Below the pieces are notes generated by a model. That model saw only the letters and a program-made list of their open reading frames with translations. It searched no databases and was not told where the DNA came from. From Lantana camara (lineage: Eukaryota > Streptophyta > Magnoliopsida > Lamiales > Verbenaceae), in contig CM074865.1 in the NCBI GenBank assembly GCA_037501455.1, positions 31,540,501-31,604,500 on the forward strand: a stretch of DNA of 64,000 bases. Direction: 5' to 3'. The position numbers and the translations under genes were made by a program. How positions within the stretch are numbered: position 1 is the first letter of the stretch; every line of letters begins with the position of its first letter. Positions 22,962-33,098 of this stretch are shown here, in pieces.

Positions 22962-23940
22962 TAGTTCCCTAATTATTCTTTTCAAAGAATTTAGGGTAAT
23001 CCTCTTAAGTGAAGAGGATAGTGGGAGATAAGCTTGAAATGAGTTCAAGTTTACTCAACAGTATAGAATATTGTTTCTGCAATTCTCTTGAACAAAAGTT
23101 GTTTGTTTCAAGAAATGTACCTTTCTTAAGGAATCGTTCCTATAAGAGAAGAAAGGCAAGCAAGCAGACCTCAAAGAAATTTGAGGATGAGCACCCCATA
23201 CCACATATAGAATAAACGAGCTCATCTGATAAAACTTAACCAAATTTTAGAGTAAGTATGTGTGTGAAACGTTCCTCTCATAATGCATTCAGAACGCATT
23301 CCTAGTAAGCATAAGAATTACTTATGAGGAGTCACAATCAGATTGGCAATCTGAGTAGTGTAAGCAAGCCTTGAAATCCAATATGGATTCCATATATTCA
23401 AACCAAGTTTGGACCTTGGTTGATCCACCTGATAGGATCAAGCTCATAGAGCTTCGAGTAAATGGAAAGCATTACAAAATTTTGACGGTTGAAATGCAAA
23501 AGTCCAGTTGGATTTTGTTTACCATATCTGCATATTCTGACTATAAGATATGATAAATAAATGTGAGAACCGTCTTCCTCAATAAGAGATTGAAAGAGAT
23601 AAAAATATGGTATTTCTATCAATCTCATATTTAGTGGGAGTACGCATAAAGTATACAAACCCCAAAGTCAATCTGTAGATTGATAAAGGCTTCTAGGAGT
23701 TAGAGAATTCGATTCCATAAGGTAGTCAAAATCATTTGACTCAAGATGAAAGTCGAATAACTCTCAAAAAAACGTGTGATAGTTGGTGATTTTAGCTTCA
23801 ACTTTTGGTACTTTAGATATGACATCGTTCTCATTAGGAATGAAAAGGATGACATGAAAGTTACCAAAATCTTGTTTAGGAAACAGTTTGACATGAAAGA
23901 TCTTTGTGATAAATCATAAATTCTCAACTTGAGATCTATA
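22962..23940 (+). pseudogene. F remnant: integrase C-terminus and reverse transcriptase
   Basis: The reading resumes in the copia region between integrase and RT (QKLFVSRNVPFL, 23095 onward). RT begins with MDSIYSNQVWTLVDPP near 23380. Later fragments show IVLIRNE, where functional copies have a YVDD catalytic box, and KQFDMKDL near 23880. The catalytic aspartates are therefore not recognisable. Stops and frameshifts occur throughout, so no enzyme can be made. Confidence 0.8.
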
Positions 23941-24089
23941 GAGATTGATCTAAGAGAATAAATGGATTGTCACAAACGAGTACATAACCACGGTACTAAA
24001 ATAGTTTAGTATAGACAAATGGAACATCTCTTTTGAAGAGTATGTGTCCTAAGATAACTTTAAGTAAGTTAGAATATCTAAAAACCCCT

Positions 24090-24770
24090 TTAAGTGAAAG
24101 GGTGCATAATGTATGCAATGTTATGTACTAGACTTGATATGGCGCAACACTAAGTGTAGTGGGCCGAATCTAATATGACCTTCGAGAAGGTCACTGGGTT
24201 GCTGTAAAATATACCCTCAAAGTACTTTAGACGAAATGAGGATATCTTTATAGAGCCCAGAAAGATCATATCGTTAGAAGGATAATTTGATGTAATCGTT
24301 GCATCAAAGATAGATGATTGTAAATCATTAAAAGGATACAAATTCTACCTAGATGGCAAAACAACATGTTGGAAAGGCGTTCCAAGAACGGTGTTGCAAA
24401 TCTCAACTATTGTAGTTGAGAACTTAGCCGTATTAAATACCGCTAAGTTCATTGTTTGGGTAAGAAACTCCATCTAACTAGTTAGATGAAGTTCCTAGCA
24501 TGAAACAACTCTATTATCATATTGTATGATTAAATGGGTGGTTTCTCAATTAAGAGAACGAAGACCTCACCAAGAGACCGAACACATGATTACGAACACT
24601 TGATAAGGAATCACTTGATAAGGAAAATGTGTTTCCTTAGAGATGTGTAAATAAAAGGGTCACATCAGCAGAGAACATAGCCGATCCACTTTGAAAATGC
24701 CCAAAGTCAATAGGCTCTCAAAGTGCATCTTAAGAAGATGGGACTTAGAGTACCTAAATGGCTTTTACGG
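24090..24770 (+). pseudogene. F RNase H remnant
   Basis: Translated words YAMLCTRLDMA (24105-24140) and a later ENIADPL (near 24675) match the conserved start and end of copia RNase H. This domain would remove the RNA strand during replication. Stops break every frame. Its position directly before the polypurine tract and the 3' LTR is as expected. Confidence 0.75.
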
Positions 24771-24783
24771 GCAAGTGGGAGAT
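24771..24783 (+). other. Polypurine tract of F
   Basis: GCAAGTGGGAGAT directly precedes the 3' LTR start TGTTGGGAA and matches the usual copia plus-strand primer. Confidence 0.85.
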
Positions 24784-25755
24784 TGTTGGGAATAGTACCC
24801 TAGAAAGCCCATTTGTCATAATCTGCTTTAGGACTTTCCTTATGTCACAGACAATCTTTGAATAATACACGATTGATTATTATCATATGCAAACACTTCT
24901 TTATATGCAATACCTGTTTTTGTGTGTTTCCATTATGTGCGCATGTATTAGAACTCCCCTAATCCATAAGGCTGTTAAGGACTTTGTCATTAGGTGAATG
25001 ACACATGAAATAAGCCCTAACTTAAGGCCGGATTAGAAACCACTCCAAGTTGATGAGTCCAACAAACAGTGGAAGTGTTGATTAGGCTCGATTGAGACTT
25101 GCTCGTGGGATTACGTCCTTAAGAAGGATCATCCTTTTTCATGGGGTGTAAAGTGCATAAGTTGATGTGTAAGCAATACATGCGGGTGGTCGTTATTAGA
25201 ACGAGTGCACTGAGGTGTCCCGCGTGAGAAGATTCCTAAATAGGAAAGGAAGTTTCCACTTCAAGAAGAGAAAACTACCAGATTAGGAAATATCTCACAG
25301 GTCAATGGCGTGATTAAAGTAATCCTTTGACTTGAGATTCCATTGATGTTTTGTGAGCTAACTATGTAGTCTTTGGTATAAGCTTTAAAGGATGCCTCAT
25401 GAGACAACTGATTCAAGGCTTATGCTGGGGCTGCACAAGTGGCACATGGAAGCATATGAGAATCAACAAAGGACCTACACTTGCTTTAAGATCTCTTATT
25501 GCATTAGTCGTTCATATGCCATCCTAAACCCTTGGCCAAGGTAGTGGATCAAGACATCAAGAAAAGAGTTTATTGGATTGAAATCAAATGGATATGAAAT
25601 GAACTTAGCTTTAAGATTGAGATTAGTAGGCTCTCATTAATCCCATACCCTAGATCTTAATCGAGAGATGGATTGGTAGGAGGATCTTACCTCACAGATG
25701 TCATTGATTGAAAGGTTCTTTCGAATATATATTCATTGTTCGGGTAGGGGTCAAA
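24784..25755 (+). mobile_element. F 3' LTR, truncated by D
   Basis: These 972 bases start TGTTGGGAATAG and match the 5' LTR segments at 5166-5284 and 11298-11356. They end where the LTR of D begins. The last five bases, TCAAA, are the probable left target duplication of D; the right copy lies outside the window. Confidence 0.92.
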
Positions 25756-26978
25756 TGTAACATCCCGAATTTTTGGCTATACAGGTACGCCGTATCGAGA
25801 GTGTTATGTGCGCGTTTAATTATTTATTTATGTCTTTAAATGTTTATTTAATTGCTTTTGTGCCTATTTGAATCTCTACATGTATTATTTGTTACGTTTT
25901 AATACGCATTTGAACGTTTTGCCCCCGTTTCATCCCTTTCTTGATCCGCGTATCCCCGTATATGCTCCTAATTTGGTGATTACGTGTTATGTATAAAATA
26001 CATGTTATAAGAACTTTTTTATGTACCCGTTATATATTTTTGAATTTTTTTGACGTGGTCACGGACCATTTTTATGATTTTAGGGATTCAAGGGCTTAAC
26101 TAGCTTTAGTGCACCTCGTGTTCCGGAAGGCATAACTTGAGCTAGGGAATTCGGATTCGAATTTTGGAAGAAGCGTCGGATTCATAATGAAGAAAGGAAG
26201 TCAAGGATTCTAACTTTGTATTTTTCTAAGCCCGTTTGGATCCCCGTATTTCGCCCATAATGAGCCTCGCGTGCATTTTTTACCCCTTTGCTCTAAAATG
26301 ACCATATCCTCCTCATTTGTTGACCAAATTAAGTCATCCTTGGGCCCACTTTCTCCTCACTTAATCCCTTTCCTCTCCTTTACCTCTTCATTTTGTTTTT
26401 CAATAGAAAAAAGGGAGAGAAGCAACAGGCAACCGAGATAGAAGAAGGAAGGAGGAAGCACTATTACATTTTCACTTTGTAAGCTCGTTTCTCATCCGAT
26501 TCGGCTCAAATTTGTAAGGTAAGTCCGAATTTGTGTCCTCCATATTCTCCTCTTTATTTTAAGTCCAATCTTACTGAATTTCATGGAGTATTTTGCATGC
26601 TTTGGCTGACTTGATGAATAGTAAAGGTTATGAATATATTTGAAGATTTCTTGTCATTCTTTGAACCAATTCTTGAGTTAAAGCTAGTTTATGACCCTAA
26701 GGCCTTCTCCTATTTTTTCACGAAGTGATTTCGTGATAAGTTGCTGAAAATTAAACTACTATTAATGAATTTTCATGAAGCTTGAGCTTGAAGATGATGT
26801 TTGATCCCTTGTCTTTAATCTTGTTTCCTCCTTGTTTGTGGTGTTTGTGGCTGCTATTTTGTGTTTATTTTTGCATTTTTTCATGCCCTTTTCATGCCTG
26901 GAGTTGCTGCTTTAGTGTTGTTGCTTTGGATATGACGAACAGGGGAGAGGGATGCAGATTTCGGGACTGCTGCAAGCA

Positions 26979-27125
26979 GTCGCGGCCGTGACCATTCTCA
27001 GGGCATTTTGGGTCATGGCCGCGACTGAAAAATGGCCTATCTTCAAGCTACAATAGTGGAGGCCTGGTGTTGCTGTTGGTGGTCGCGGCCGTGACCATTT
27101 TCTGCCTAAAATCAGTCACGACAGT
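26979..27125. repeat. Dyad cluster in the D LTR
   Basis: GTCGCGGCCGTGAC (26979) and its near-inverse GGTCATGGCCGCGACTG (about 27012) can pair over 17 bases with one mismatch. Further copies are GGTCGCGGCCGTGACC (about 27083) and a decayed GTCACGACAGTGAC. Confidence 0.88.
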
Positions 27126-27400
27126 GACCCTCTTTGTGACTTAGTTCGAGTTGTTGTTTTGTGTTGCGTGATTTTCGTTTCGTTTGTGTTTTTCGTGAAC
27201 TTCTTTATCTTTTTTTACTTCTTATATGTTGTATACTTGATGAATTATGTGATACCTGATCTGTTATGAATTTATTATGTGAATTCGATGTTTTTATACG
27301 CATTATATGACCTAATATGTGATATGTGTCCTTTAACGCGCATGAATGACTCTAACTTTCATTAAAGTACCTCGTTTGATAATTTCTTGCCTTTTGTAGG

Positions 27401-27712
27401 ATATACATGTATGGGAAAATTTCAAAAATGGTATACCATCTGCACCCATTTTGCAAGATTGGTACACCAACTATTCCGGTGGCAAATCGACCCCATATAT
27501 ATAAAAAAGTTGCAATTTTATGCAAAATAGTCCGGAAAACCACTTCGCTTTCATCAAAACCAATCTGATGTGTATTTGAGTCCTACATGTGCAAAATGAG
27601 CTTGCCACATCACATTCATTTACCAAATTGCAGCTTAAGTGGATCATAATCATAATAAGCATTTTTAATCTCATTAGTATTTAAAATAAATTTGACAAAG
27701 TAAGAAATAATT

Positions 27713-27762
<50 letters not shown>

Positions 27763-27822
27763 TAAAAATACATAAAATAAAAAACTTAAAATAATATGTT
27801 TTATAATATCTAATTATTTTCA
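27401..27822. mobile_element. Possible small insertion (MITE-like) in the D LTR
   Basis: This AT-rich block interrupts sequence that is otherwise continuous in related LTRs such as G3. Its right part has a perfect 14-bp inverted repeat, AAATAATTAGATAT (27705-27718) and its complement (27806-27819), around a (TA)n run of about 45 bases. The left part is unrelated to the other LTRs. A miniature inverted-repeat element or composite insertion is likely. I could not define exact ends or a target duplication. Confidence 0.45.
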
Positions 27823-28164
27823 CAGGTGTTATGTGTGTTATATGAAACTCATGAAGTCATTTAACATAATTTGTGAGACTTAAAACTTGTTAAGAATTTG
27901 CATGCATTAAATGACATCTCATTATATTTCTTATACATAATTTGCATTCATATGCATATGCCGAGCGTTTAATTGGTTCATCTTGAGTCTAAGTTTGTCT
28001 TTCGTCTTTGTTTTGTTCAGAGGTTTGTCCCGAGGGAAAGGAGATGGTCACTTAGGTGTCATTTGGCTTGTTTTGCTCGAGTTGGTAGACAAGGTGAGGT
28101 TTCGTTCTTTTTAGTTAATATGACCTACAACCCTACCCGAATTTTAAGCCCTGCATGCTACTAC

Positions 28165-28214
<50 letters not shown>
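28165..28214. repeat. (TA)n microsatellite in the D LTR
   Basis: A run of about 25 TA units lies at a place where the other LTRs of the group carry shorter TA runs (for example 2428 in E, 21748 in G3 and 30698 in A). The site therefore seems prone to TA growth across families. Confidence 0.9.
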
Positions 28215-28218
<4 letters not shown>

Positions 28219-29446
28219 TTAGATATGTGTTTGTTATGTATTTTGTGGGAATTGGCCCTTTTGTTATGAAATCTATTGAAAAGCGTTTCATATATCGTAA
28301 GATATATTTTCGTTCGTTTATTTTGAAAAGCGTTGGTGTGTGTGACTTTAGAACTAGCGAGATTTTTTACTTTTAAATATAAGTCGTAAAATTATGAAAT
28401 CTCGAAAATTATGATTTATGACTTACGAATTACGAATTGGGCCCCGGAGAAGTGGTATATGATCTCGGGTCGGCCATGGGGTCGCCGAGCTCTCTCATCA
28501 ACACGACTCTAATTATATAGAGAAATTCACCCAACCTTGGGAGGTCGAGGGGAGGTGATTTCTTGAGAACCGGTGGTTAATCCCCGTCGGGGAGCGGGTA
28601 GGATCCCCCGACTCAAACATTATAACGAGAGAACGAGGCTGAGAGGACGTCATCTTATCCCCAAACGGCGAAGGTTGGATTGTTTATGAACTTTGCTTTT
28701 TTTGATTTCGATTATGATATGAAAGGAGTTAGGTTGGTTAGAAACTCGATCTCGTCGAGTTCTTTGATTTTGATTATGTTTGTGGTTTGTGAAACGGGAG
28801 TGGATTTACAATTTCTAAAACTTGGTTATCTTGGGCTTTTGGCCATAAATCTTTTCTATATTTAGTATCACGGACATAAATGTTTTAGATTGCAAAAACC
28901 ACGCCCTGGTTCATGAACTTTTAAATTTGAATATGCTCTGTTCTTATATTACGTATGTGTGAGTGTGTTAGCCCCCTCACCAGCCTTTAGGACTGACCTC
29001 TCCTCGTTGTTTTCTTTTTTCCCCTTTTTGTCTCTTGAGTTGCAGGTGCGGGTCGTCTGTTCGAGCTAGGCGGCGGTCTTTTATTTTGGGTTGTTCGAGT
29101 TCTTAGTAGAGTCCTTTGCATACTTCGCATCTTTATTTATGAATTTTGGAATTACGTATAAGATATGTTTTAAAATTTGAACTTTGGAATTTGTATGAAT
29201 TAATTTGGTCGGTTTGGGCTTAGCATGTATAACTTGATTTATTGTATCCCTAATATAATAGCATGTATGTTTGCATATTTGAAATCCTGGTGCTTTCGCA
29301 TGTGTATTTGTTTATTTCGCGTACTCTGTTTTAGGGTTTAGGCTGTCTACCCACCATAGCTTGGTGCGTGTGAGGAGTTTCTATTCCATTACACGTGTCG
29401 GGCTATGGTACGGGGGATGTAGTGCTCTTCGCTCCGGGGTGCTACA

Positions 29447-29476
29447 TGTAGCACCCTAACCCCAGGGCACTACATC
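29447..29476 (-). mobile_element. C 3' LTR, terminal 30 bases (left of A)
   Basis: These bases equal the first 30 of the 5' LTR copy at 59842-59871. The last five, ACATC, are the left target duplication of A; the right copy is at 52406-52410. Confidence 0.93.
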
Positions 29477-29928
29477 TGTAGCACCCGGGACGATAGGTGC
29501 CACATCCCCCGCACAATGAGTCTAGTCCACACATGAAATGGATAGTCCAAGCATGAACCGGACTCATAGCGAACGGGAGACAAAATAAAAACAACCTTGC
29601 TAGGCGGAATCTAACCCCATACCAAATAACTCAAGAAAAAAACCAAATGTGCAATGCGGAAGCAATAACATATAATTCATACTTTTCAACAATTACTACA
29701 AGTCCAACAATTCCAATACATAATTTAAATCCATCATGCATCCTAACAACGGGTTCAGCTAAACATGCAACCTGTCCCGAATCAATAATCAACAATGAAT
29801 CATAGTTGGCACGAAGGCCCAATTACGTCAGGAGATACAATTATAACATATCAATATGAAATGTGACTCGAGTGTACAAGTGTGACTCGATCAAGAATGC
29901 AATGACTCGACTCCCGCCTAGCCAAAAC

Positions 29929-32087
29929 CTGCAAGAACTGAGAAGTGGGAAAGAGGGGTCAGTCTCTAAAAGACTGAGTGAGCAGGAGCTATACATGTAT
30001 ATAAAAACATGCACATGCTGGTCATAAATCCCGAGCAAAGTTTTATTTAAAGTTAGTTTCCACGAGGGCAATAAAAGGACTAAGCAATGCTCGGGTTTTA
30101 CGACTAATTCATATTAAATTCATTAAGTTCATAATTAATATATAAACATAATGGCTCGGCGAGTGAGCGTGCATAATCTCCAACCAAACTCTGACCGTGT
30201 ACGACAAATATCATTAATACATTGAATATGCGATCATGCAATATATATAATACAAACAAGTCATATAACATAACATAAGACATAGTCGTTTGGGCAATCC
30301 GTGTCTCGGCCTTCCCGCACGGTGCATAACAATCATAATCATAAAATAAGTTCCAACCTTCTTCCTCCGGGTGATGGCCGGGTGATCGGCACGAACCATC
30401 CATGCATGGACCAAAAGGGTTTCATGACTCCCCTAGTGGCACTCAGCGTCCATTCCTCGCTAACTCCTAACGAGGTCCGGTTACGCCGTTAATATAATCG
30501 AATCAGCACATGGGATCACCGTCGGCCCTTGCCTCCCCGGATAGCCACATGTACTAATTCCTGGGCCCGTGAACATATCATACATACGTAATCTCACCAA
30601 AACATATCAGTTCATGTGAAACATATCATATTTCATAATTCATTAGAAAAGGGTTTACTCGATCATAAATTACTCGAGGACTCTACTTTGAATATATCAT
30701 ATATATATTTATAAGGCTTTGGCCAAACCTTTTCAATAAGGGTTGTAGGGTTTGATATGTAACTAGAACGAAAACACCCTCACCTGGAAGATGACGATAC
30801 AAGCTAGGCCGTGAGCCTATCGATCACGATATCTCCACCCTGGAGATGAACTGTACAAGAGAAAGACATAATGTGTACTCGTGAGAAACGACTCAATATG
30901 AAACCAATTAGGACGCACGGCATTAACATGAGGTGTTCGTGAAATGCTATGTCATGTTTCAATATACAATAGATCATAAGATGTCATGAGTTGATGTGAT
31001 TCATGTTCATACACACCAATAAAGCCATTTAGACACATACATGTTTTAATCATTCAATTCATAATATATTACAATACATGTTAACAATGCATAAGGATCA
31101 ATTAGGCATTTATATAATTCATATAAGTCACATAAGGGGTCGAGGAAGTGCAAGAAAGGCGATAGAACGAGTTTTGGCAAAGTTTAGCAAAAGTTAGGAA
31201 AAGTTGACAATTGTCGGAAATGCGCAAGCTGTAGAAAAATGGGTATTTCTTGAGTTTGGGGAATTGGAATTATGTTTTGCTTGTTGGAGGTGAAACTAGA
31301 CCCATAGATGTTTTCAAGGATATGTGGCAGGAATCACGGTTCAAAGCAAGGTGAAAATGGCGTAGGTTTGAAGTTTGGGCCAATGTAGAAGTTTGGTGAA
31401 GTGGCGACACAATTTTAAAACAATCATAACTCACAATTGAGAAAACATATCGAGTTGATTCCAATTGGAGGATGTGCTAGACTTCAAGATTTTTCCGCGG
31501 GTTCAAAAATCAGGTTAATCCGAGTTCGTATGAGGGTAAACGGGACAAAACAATCTCAGTCAGACAACAGGGGAGGATCCAAAGTTTCTGCCTCAAATCC
31601 ACCCCCGTGGATTTTTCCAAAAGGAAAAATCCACCCTCGCGGATTTAGGTCAGTGGCGAAAATCACACAACAAATAGGGAAAAACTCATGCTAAACCATA
31701 TAAACATCAAATTAACACACGTAGGTAAGTTAAGGTAGCAAGAATTCATGCATTTCAAGTCAATTAATGGTCCAAAGTTGCAACAACTCATGCAAGGAAT
31801 GAATATGGAGCAAGCTCAAGCAATACTTCAATTTCATAGTTGGCAAAATCATGAATCCTAATCCAACAACCAAAGCAAGTTCATACATGTCAAAAATGAT
31901 GTCTTAGGAGCAATATACATACTTCATACCAAAAGAATCCACAAGGAAGCAAGCTAGAATTCATCAATTCTTCCCAAACCCTTACTATTCACCCCATATG
32001 CCAATACATGCTCATCACTTGGAGAAATCATGCAAACCTTAACTCAAAATGACTATCAGGAGATGTACATCACAAATATGGTCTTAC
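29929..32087 (-). other. Predicted intron inside the A 3' LTR
   Basis: Read on the minus strand: donor AAAG|GTAAGA at 32087, GACTGACCCC followed by a C/T tract, and acceptor TTGCAG|GTT ending at 29929. Length 2,159 bp. Confidence 0.5.
31595..31646. repeat. Dyad cluster in the A LTR
   Basis: Two near-palindromes, each starting AAATCC and ending GGATTT, stand head to head. Between them GTGGATTTTTCC (31607-31618) and its complement (31623-31634) form perfect 12-bp arms around a 4-base loop. The 5' LTR copies (about 42353 and 51185) keep only one of the two palindromes. Confidence 0.85.
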
Positions 32088-32841
32088 CTTTCAATTTGGA
32101 GGAGAAATGGAGGGGGTATGAGCTCAAATACCCGAGGGTTGAATAGTTCTCCTTCTTCCTTCCTCTTTCCTTCTTTCTTCTTCTTTCTCTCTCCATTTTG
32201 GCTGAGTTTGGTGAGTGAGAGGGGGTTTGGTTCGGTGGGGGAGCTGATATGGGGGAGAGAGAGAGTGTGCAAGTGGGTATAGGTCAATGGTTAGGGTCTA
32301 GGTACATTAGGATAGGTCCGTGAACGTGAAATAGCTATTATTTGTCATTTTTGGCGCAAGGGGCTTGTTTCGGTTAAAATTTGGCAAATCAAATAATCTT
32401 AGAAAAATATGAGGCTTGTCCCATTGTCTCCGATCCGTCGATCCGGATTCAATGGAGGTGACAGAACTCGATTCCGAGTTCCCGAGCTCAAGATATGCCG
32501 CCCGGAACACAAGGTGCGCTAAATGCTCTTTAGCCCCCTTTTCGGTTCCGATTACACAAAAGAATCCAAAACTCACACATACGAGAATAAAATCATGCAA
32601 CGAGCATATAAACATAATCATAAGTCACATAATTCACTCATGCTAAGTTTCCACGAAAAACAGTGGAATCAAATTGAAACGGTATCAAACATAAACACAC
32701 ATGCTCAAACGTCTCAAGAATTCACAATCAATTAATAAAATCAATAAAAGAAATAATATTGAAGCATATATCATTAATTAAATTGCGCACATTGGTAACA
32801 AATACGTCATGCTCAAACCTCTGAAAAACTGGGGCGTTACA

Positions 32842-32858
32842 ACCTCACCCCCTTAAAA
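32842..32858 (-). other. Polypurine tract of A
   Basis: Read on the minus strand, TTTTTAAGGGGGTGAGGT immediately precedes the LTR start TGTAACGCCCC, the right form for plus-strand priming. Confidence 0.85.
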
Positions 32859-32900
32859 AGAATTCGTCCTCGGATTCACTACAACCTATTCAAACAAAAA

Positions 32901-33098
32901 GAGAACTCAGTCTCTCGAAAACAACAAAGAGAAAGCCCCGTCTCTGAGACAACAAGGAGAGAACCCCATCCCTCAAATAACAAAGAGAGAGCCCCGTCTC
33001 TGAAACAACAAGGAGAGAACCCCGTCTCTCAAAAAACAAAGAGAGAGCCCCGTCTCTGAAACAACAAGGAGAGAACCCCGTCTCTCAAACAACAAAGC
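32901..33098. repeat. 28-bp tandem repeat in the A interior, about seven units
   Basis: Units follow the pattern GAGAGARCCCCGTCTCT then a 10-11 base AAACAACAA tail. Alternate units differ in a consistent way (CTCAAAC against CTGAAAC), so a 56-bp higher-order unit is likely. Each unit can form a small AGAGA/TCTCT hairpin with a C-rich loop. It ends about 50 bases from the polypurine tract. Confidence 0.9.

Larger units (their letters stand above)
5166..25755 (+). mobile_element. F: Ty1/copia retrotransposon interrupted by G1, G2, G3 and D
   Basis: The LTR ends are TGTTGGGAA (intact at 24784; the left copy at 5166 reads TGTGGGGAA) and TTCCCAACA (15132-15140). A tRNA-Met primer site follows the 5' LTR, and a GTGGGAGAT polypurine tract precedes the 3' LTR. 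The left target duplication is probably ACTAC (5161-5165), in the interior of E. The two LTRs are alignable but clearly diverged. The 5' LTR is split into 5166-5284, 11298-11888 and 14527-15140. The 3' LTR is cut at 25755 by D. Summing unique parts gives an LTR near 2.1 kb. The coding region has many stops and frameshifts, so this is an old copy. Confidence 0.92.
26519..29045 (+). other. Predicted intron inside the D LTR
   Basis: The donor AAG|GTAAGT, a branch-point-like GACTGAC about 50 bases before the end, a long T/C tract and the acceptor TTGCAG|GTG make a full plant-type intron of 2,527 bp. Equivalent sites occur in G1n (7622-9778), G3 (19565-22556), A (32087 to 29929), B (40628 to 38002 and 49461 to 46835), C (54433 to 52802 and 61894 to 60263), G1 and G2. 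Splicing is inferred from sequence only. Confidence 0.55.
25756..29446 (+). mobile_element. D: 5' LTR of a gypsy-type element
   Basis: It starts TGTAACATCCCG and ends GGTGCTACA, 3,691 bp. The primer-binding site that should follow is displaced to 62504, because element C inserted exactly at the LTR end. Landmarks are a purine-rich stretch 26405-26518, donor AAG|GTAAGT at 26519, dyads built on GTCGCGGCCGTGAC (26979-27125), branch-point-like GACTGAC near 28992, and acceptor TTGCAG ending 29045. An AT-rich insert with a hairpin lies at about 27401-27822, and a (TA)n tract at 28165-28214. Confidence 0.93.
29477..32841 (-). mobile_element. A 3' LTR
   Basis: Complete, 3,365 bp: TGTAGCACCC at the left and GGGCGTTACA at the right in window orientation. 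On the minus strand the purine-rich stretch is 32100-32200, the donor AAAG|GTAAGA is at 32087, dyads on AAATCCACC are at 31595-31646, and the acceptor TTGCAG is at 29929. It differs from the 5' LTR by about 2 percent by eye and by a 32-bp block at the dyads. Confidence 0.93.

Noticed and set aside
27973..28376. Frames containing long Tyr-Ile repeats
   Set aside because: They are translations of the (TA)n microsatellite in the D LTR.
29477..32841. DNA transposon with TGTAGCACCC/GGGCGTTACA inverted ends
   Set aside because: The ends are only short inverted repeats of the LTR type; the 5-bp target duplication, primer site and polypurine tract identify an LTR.
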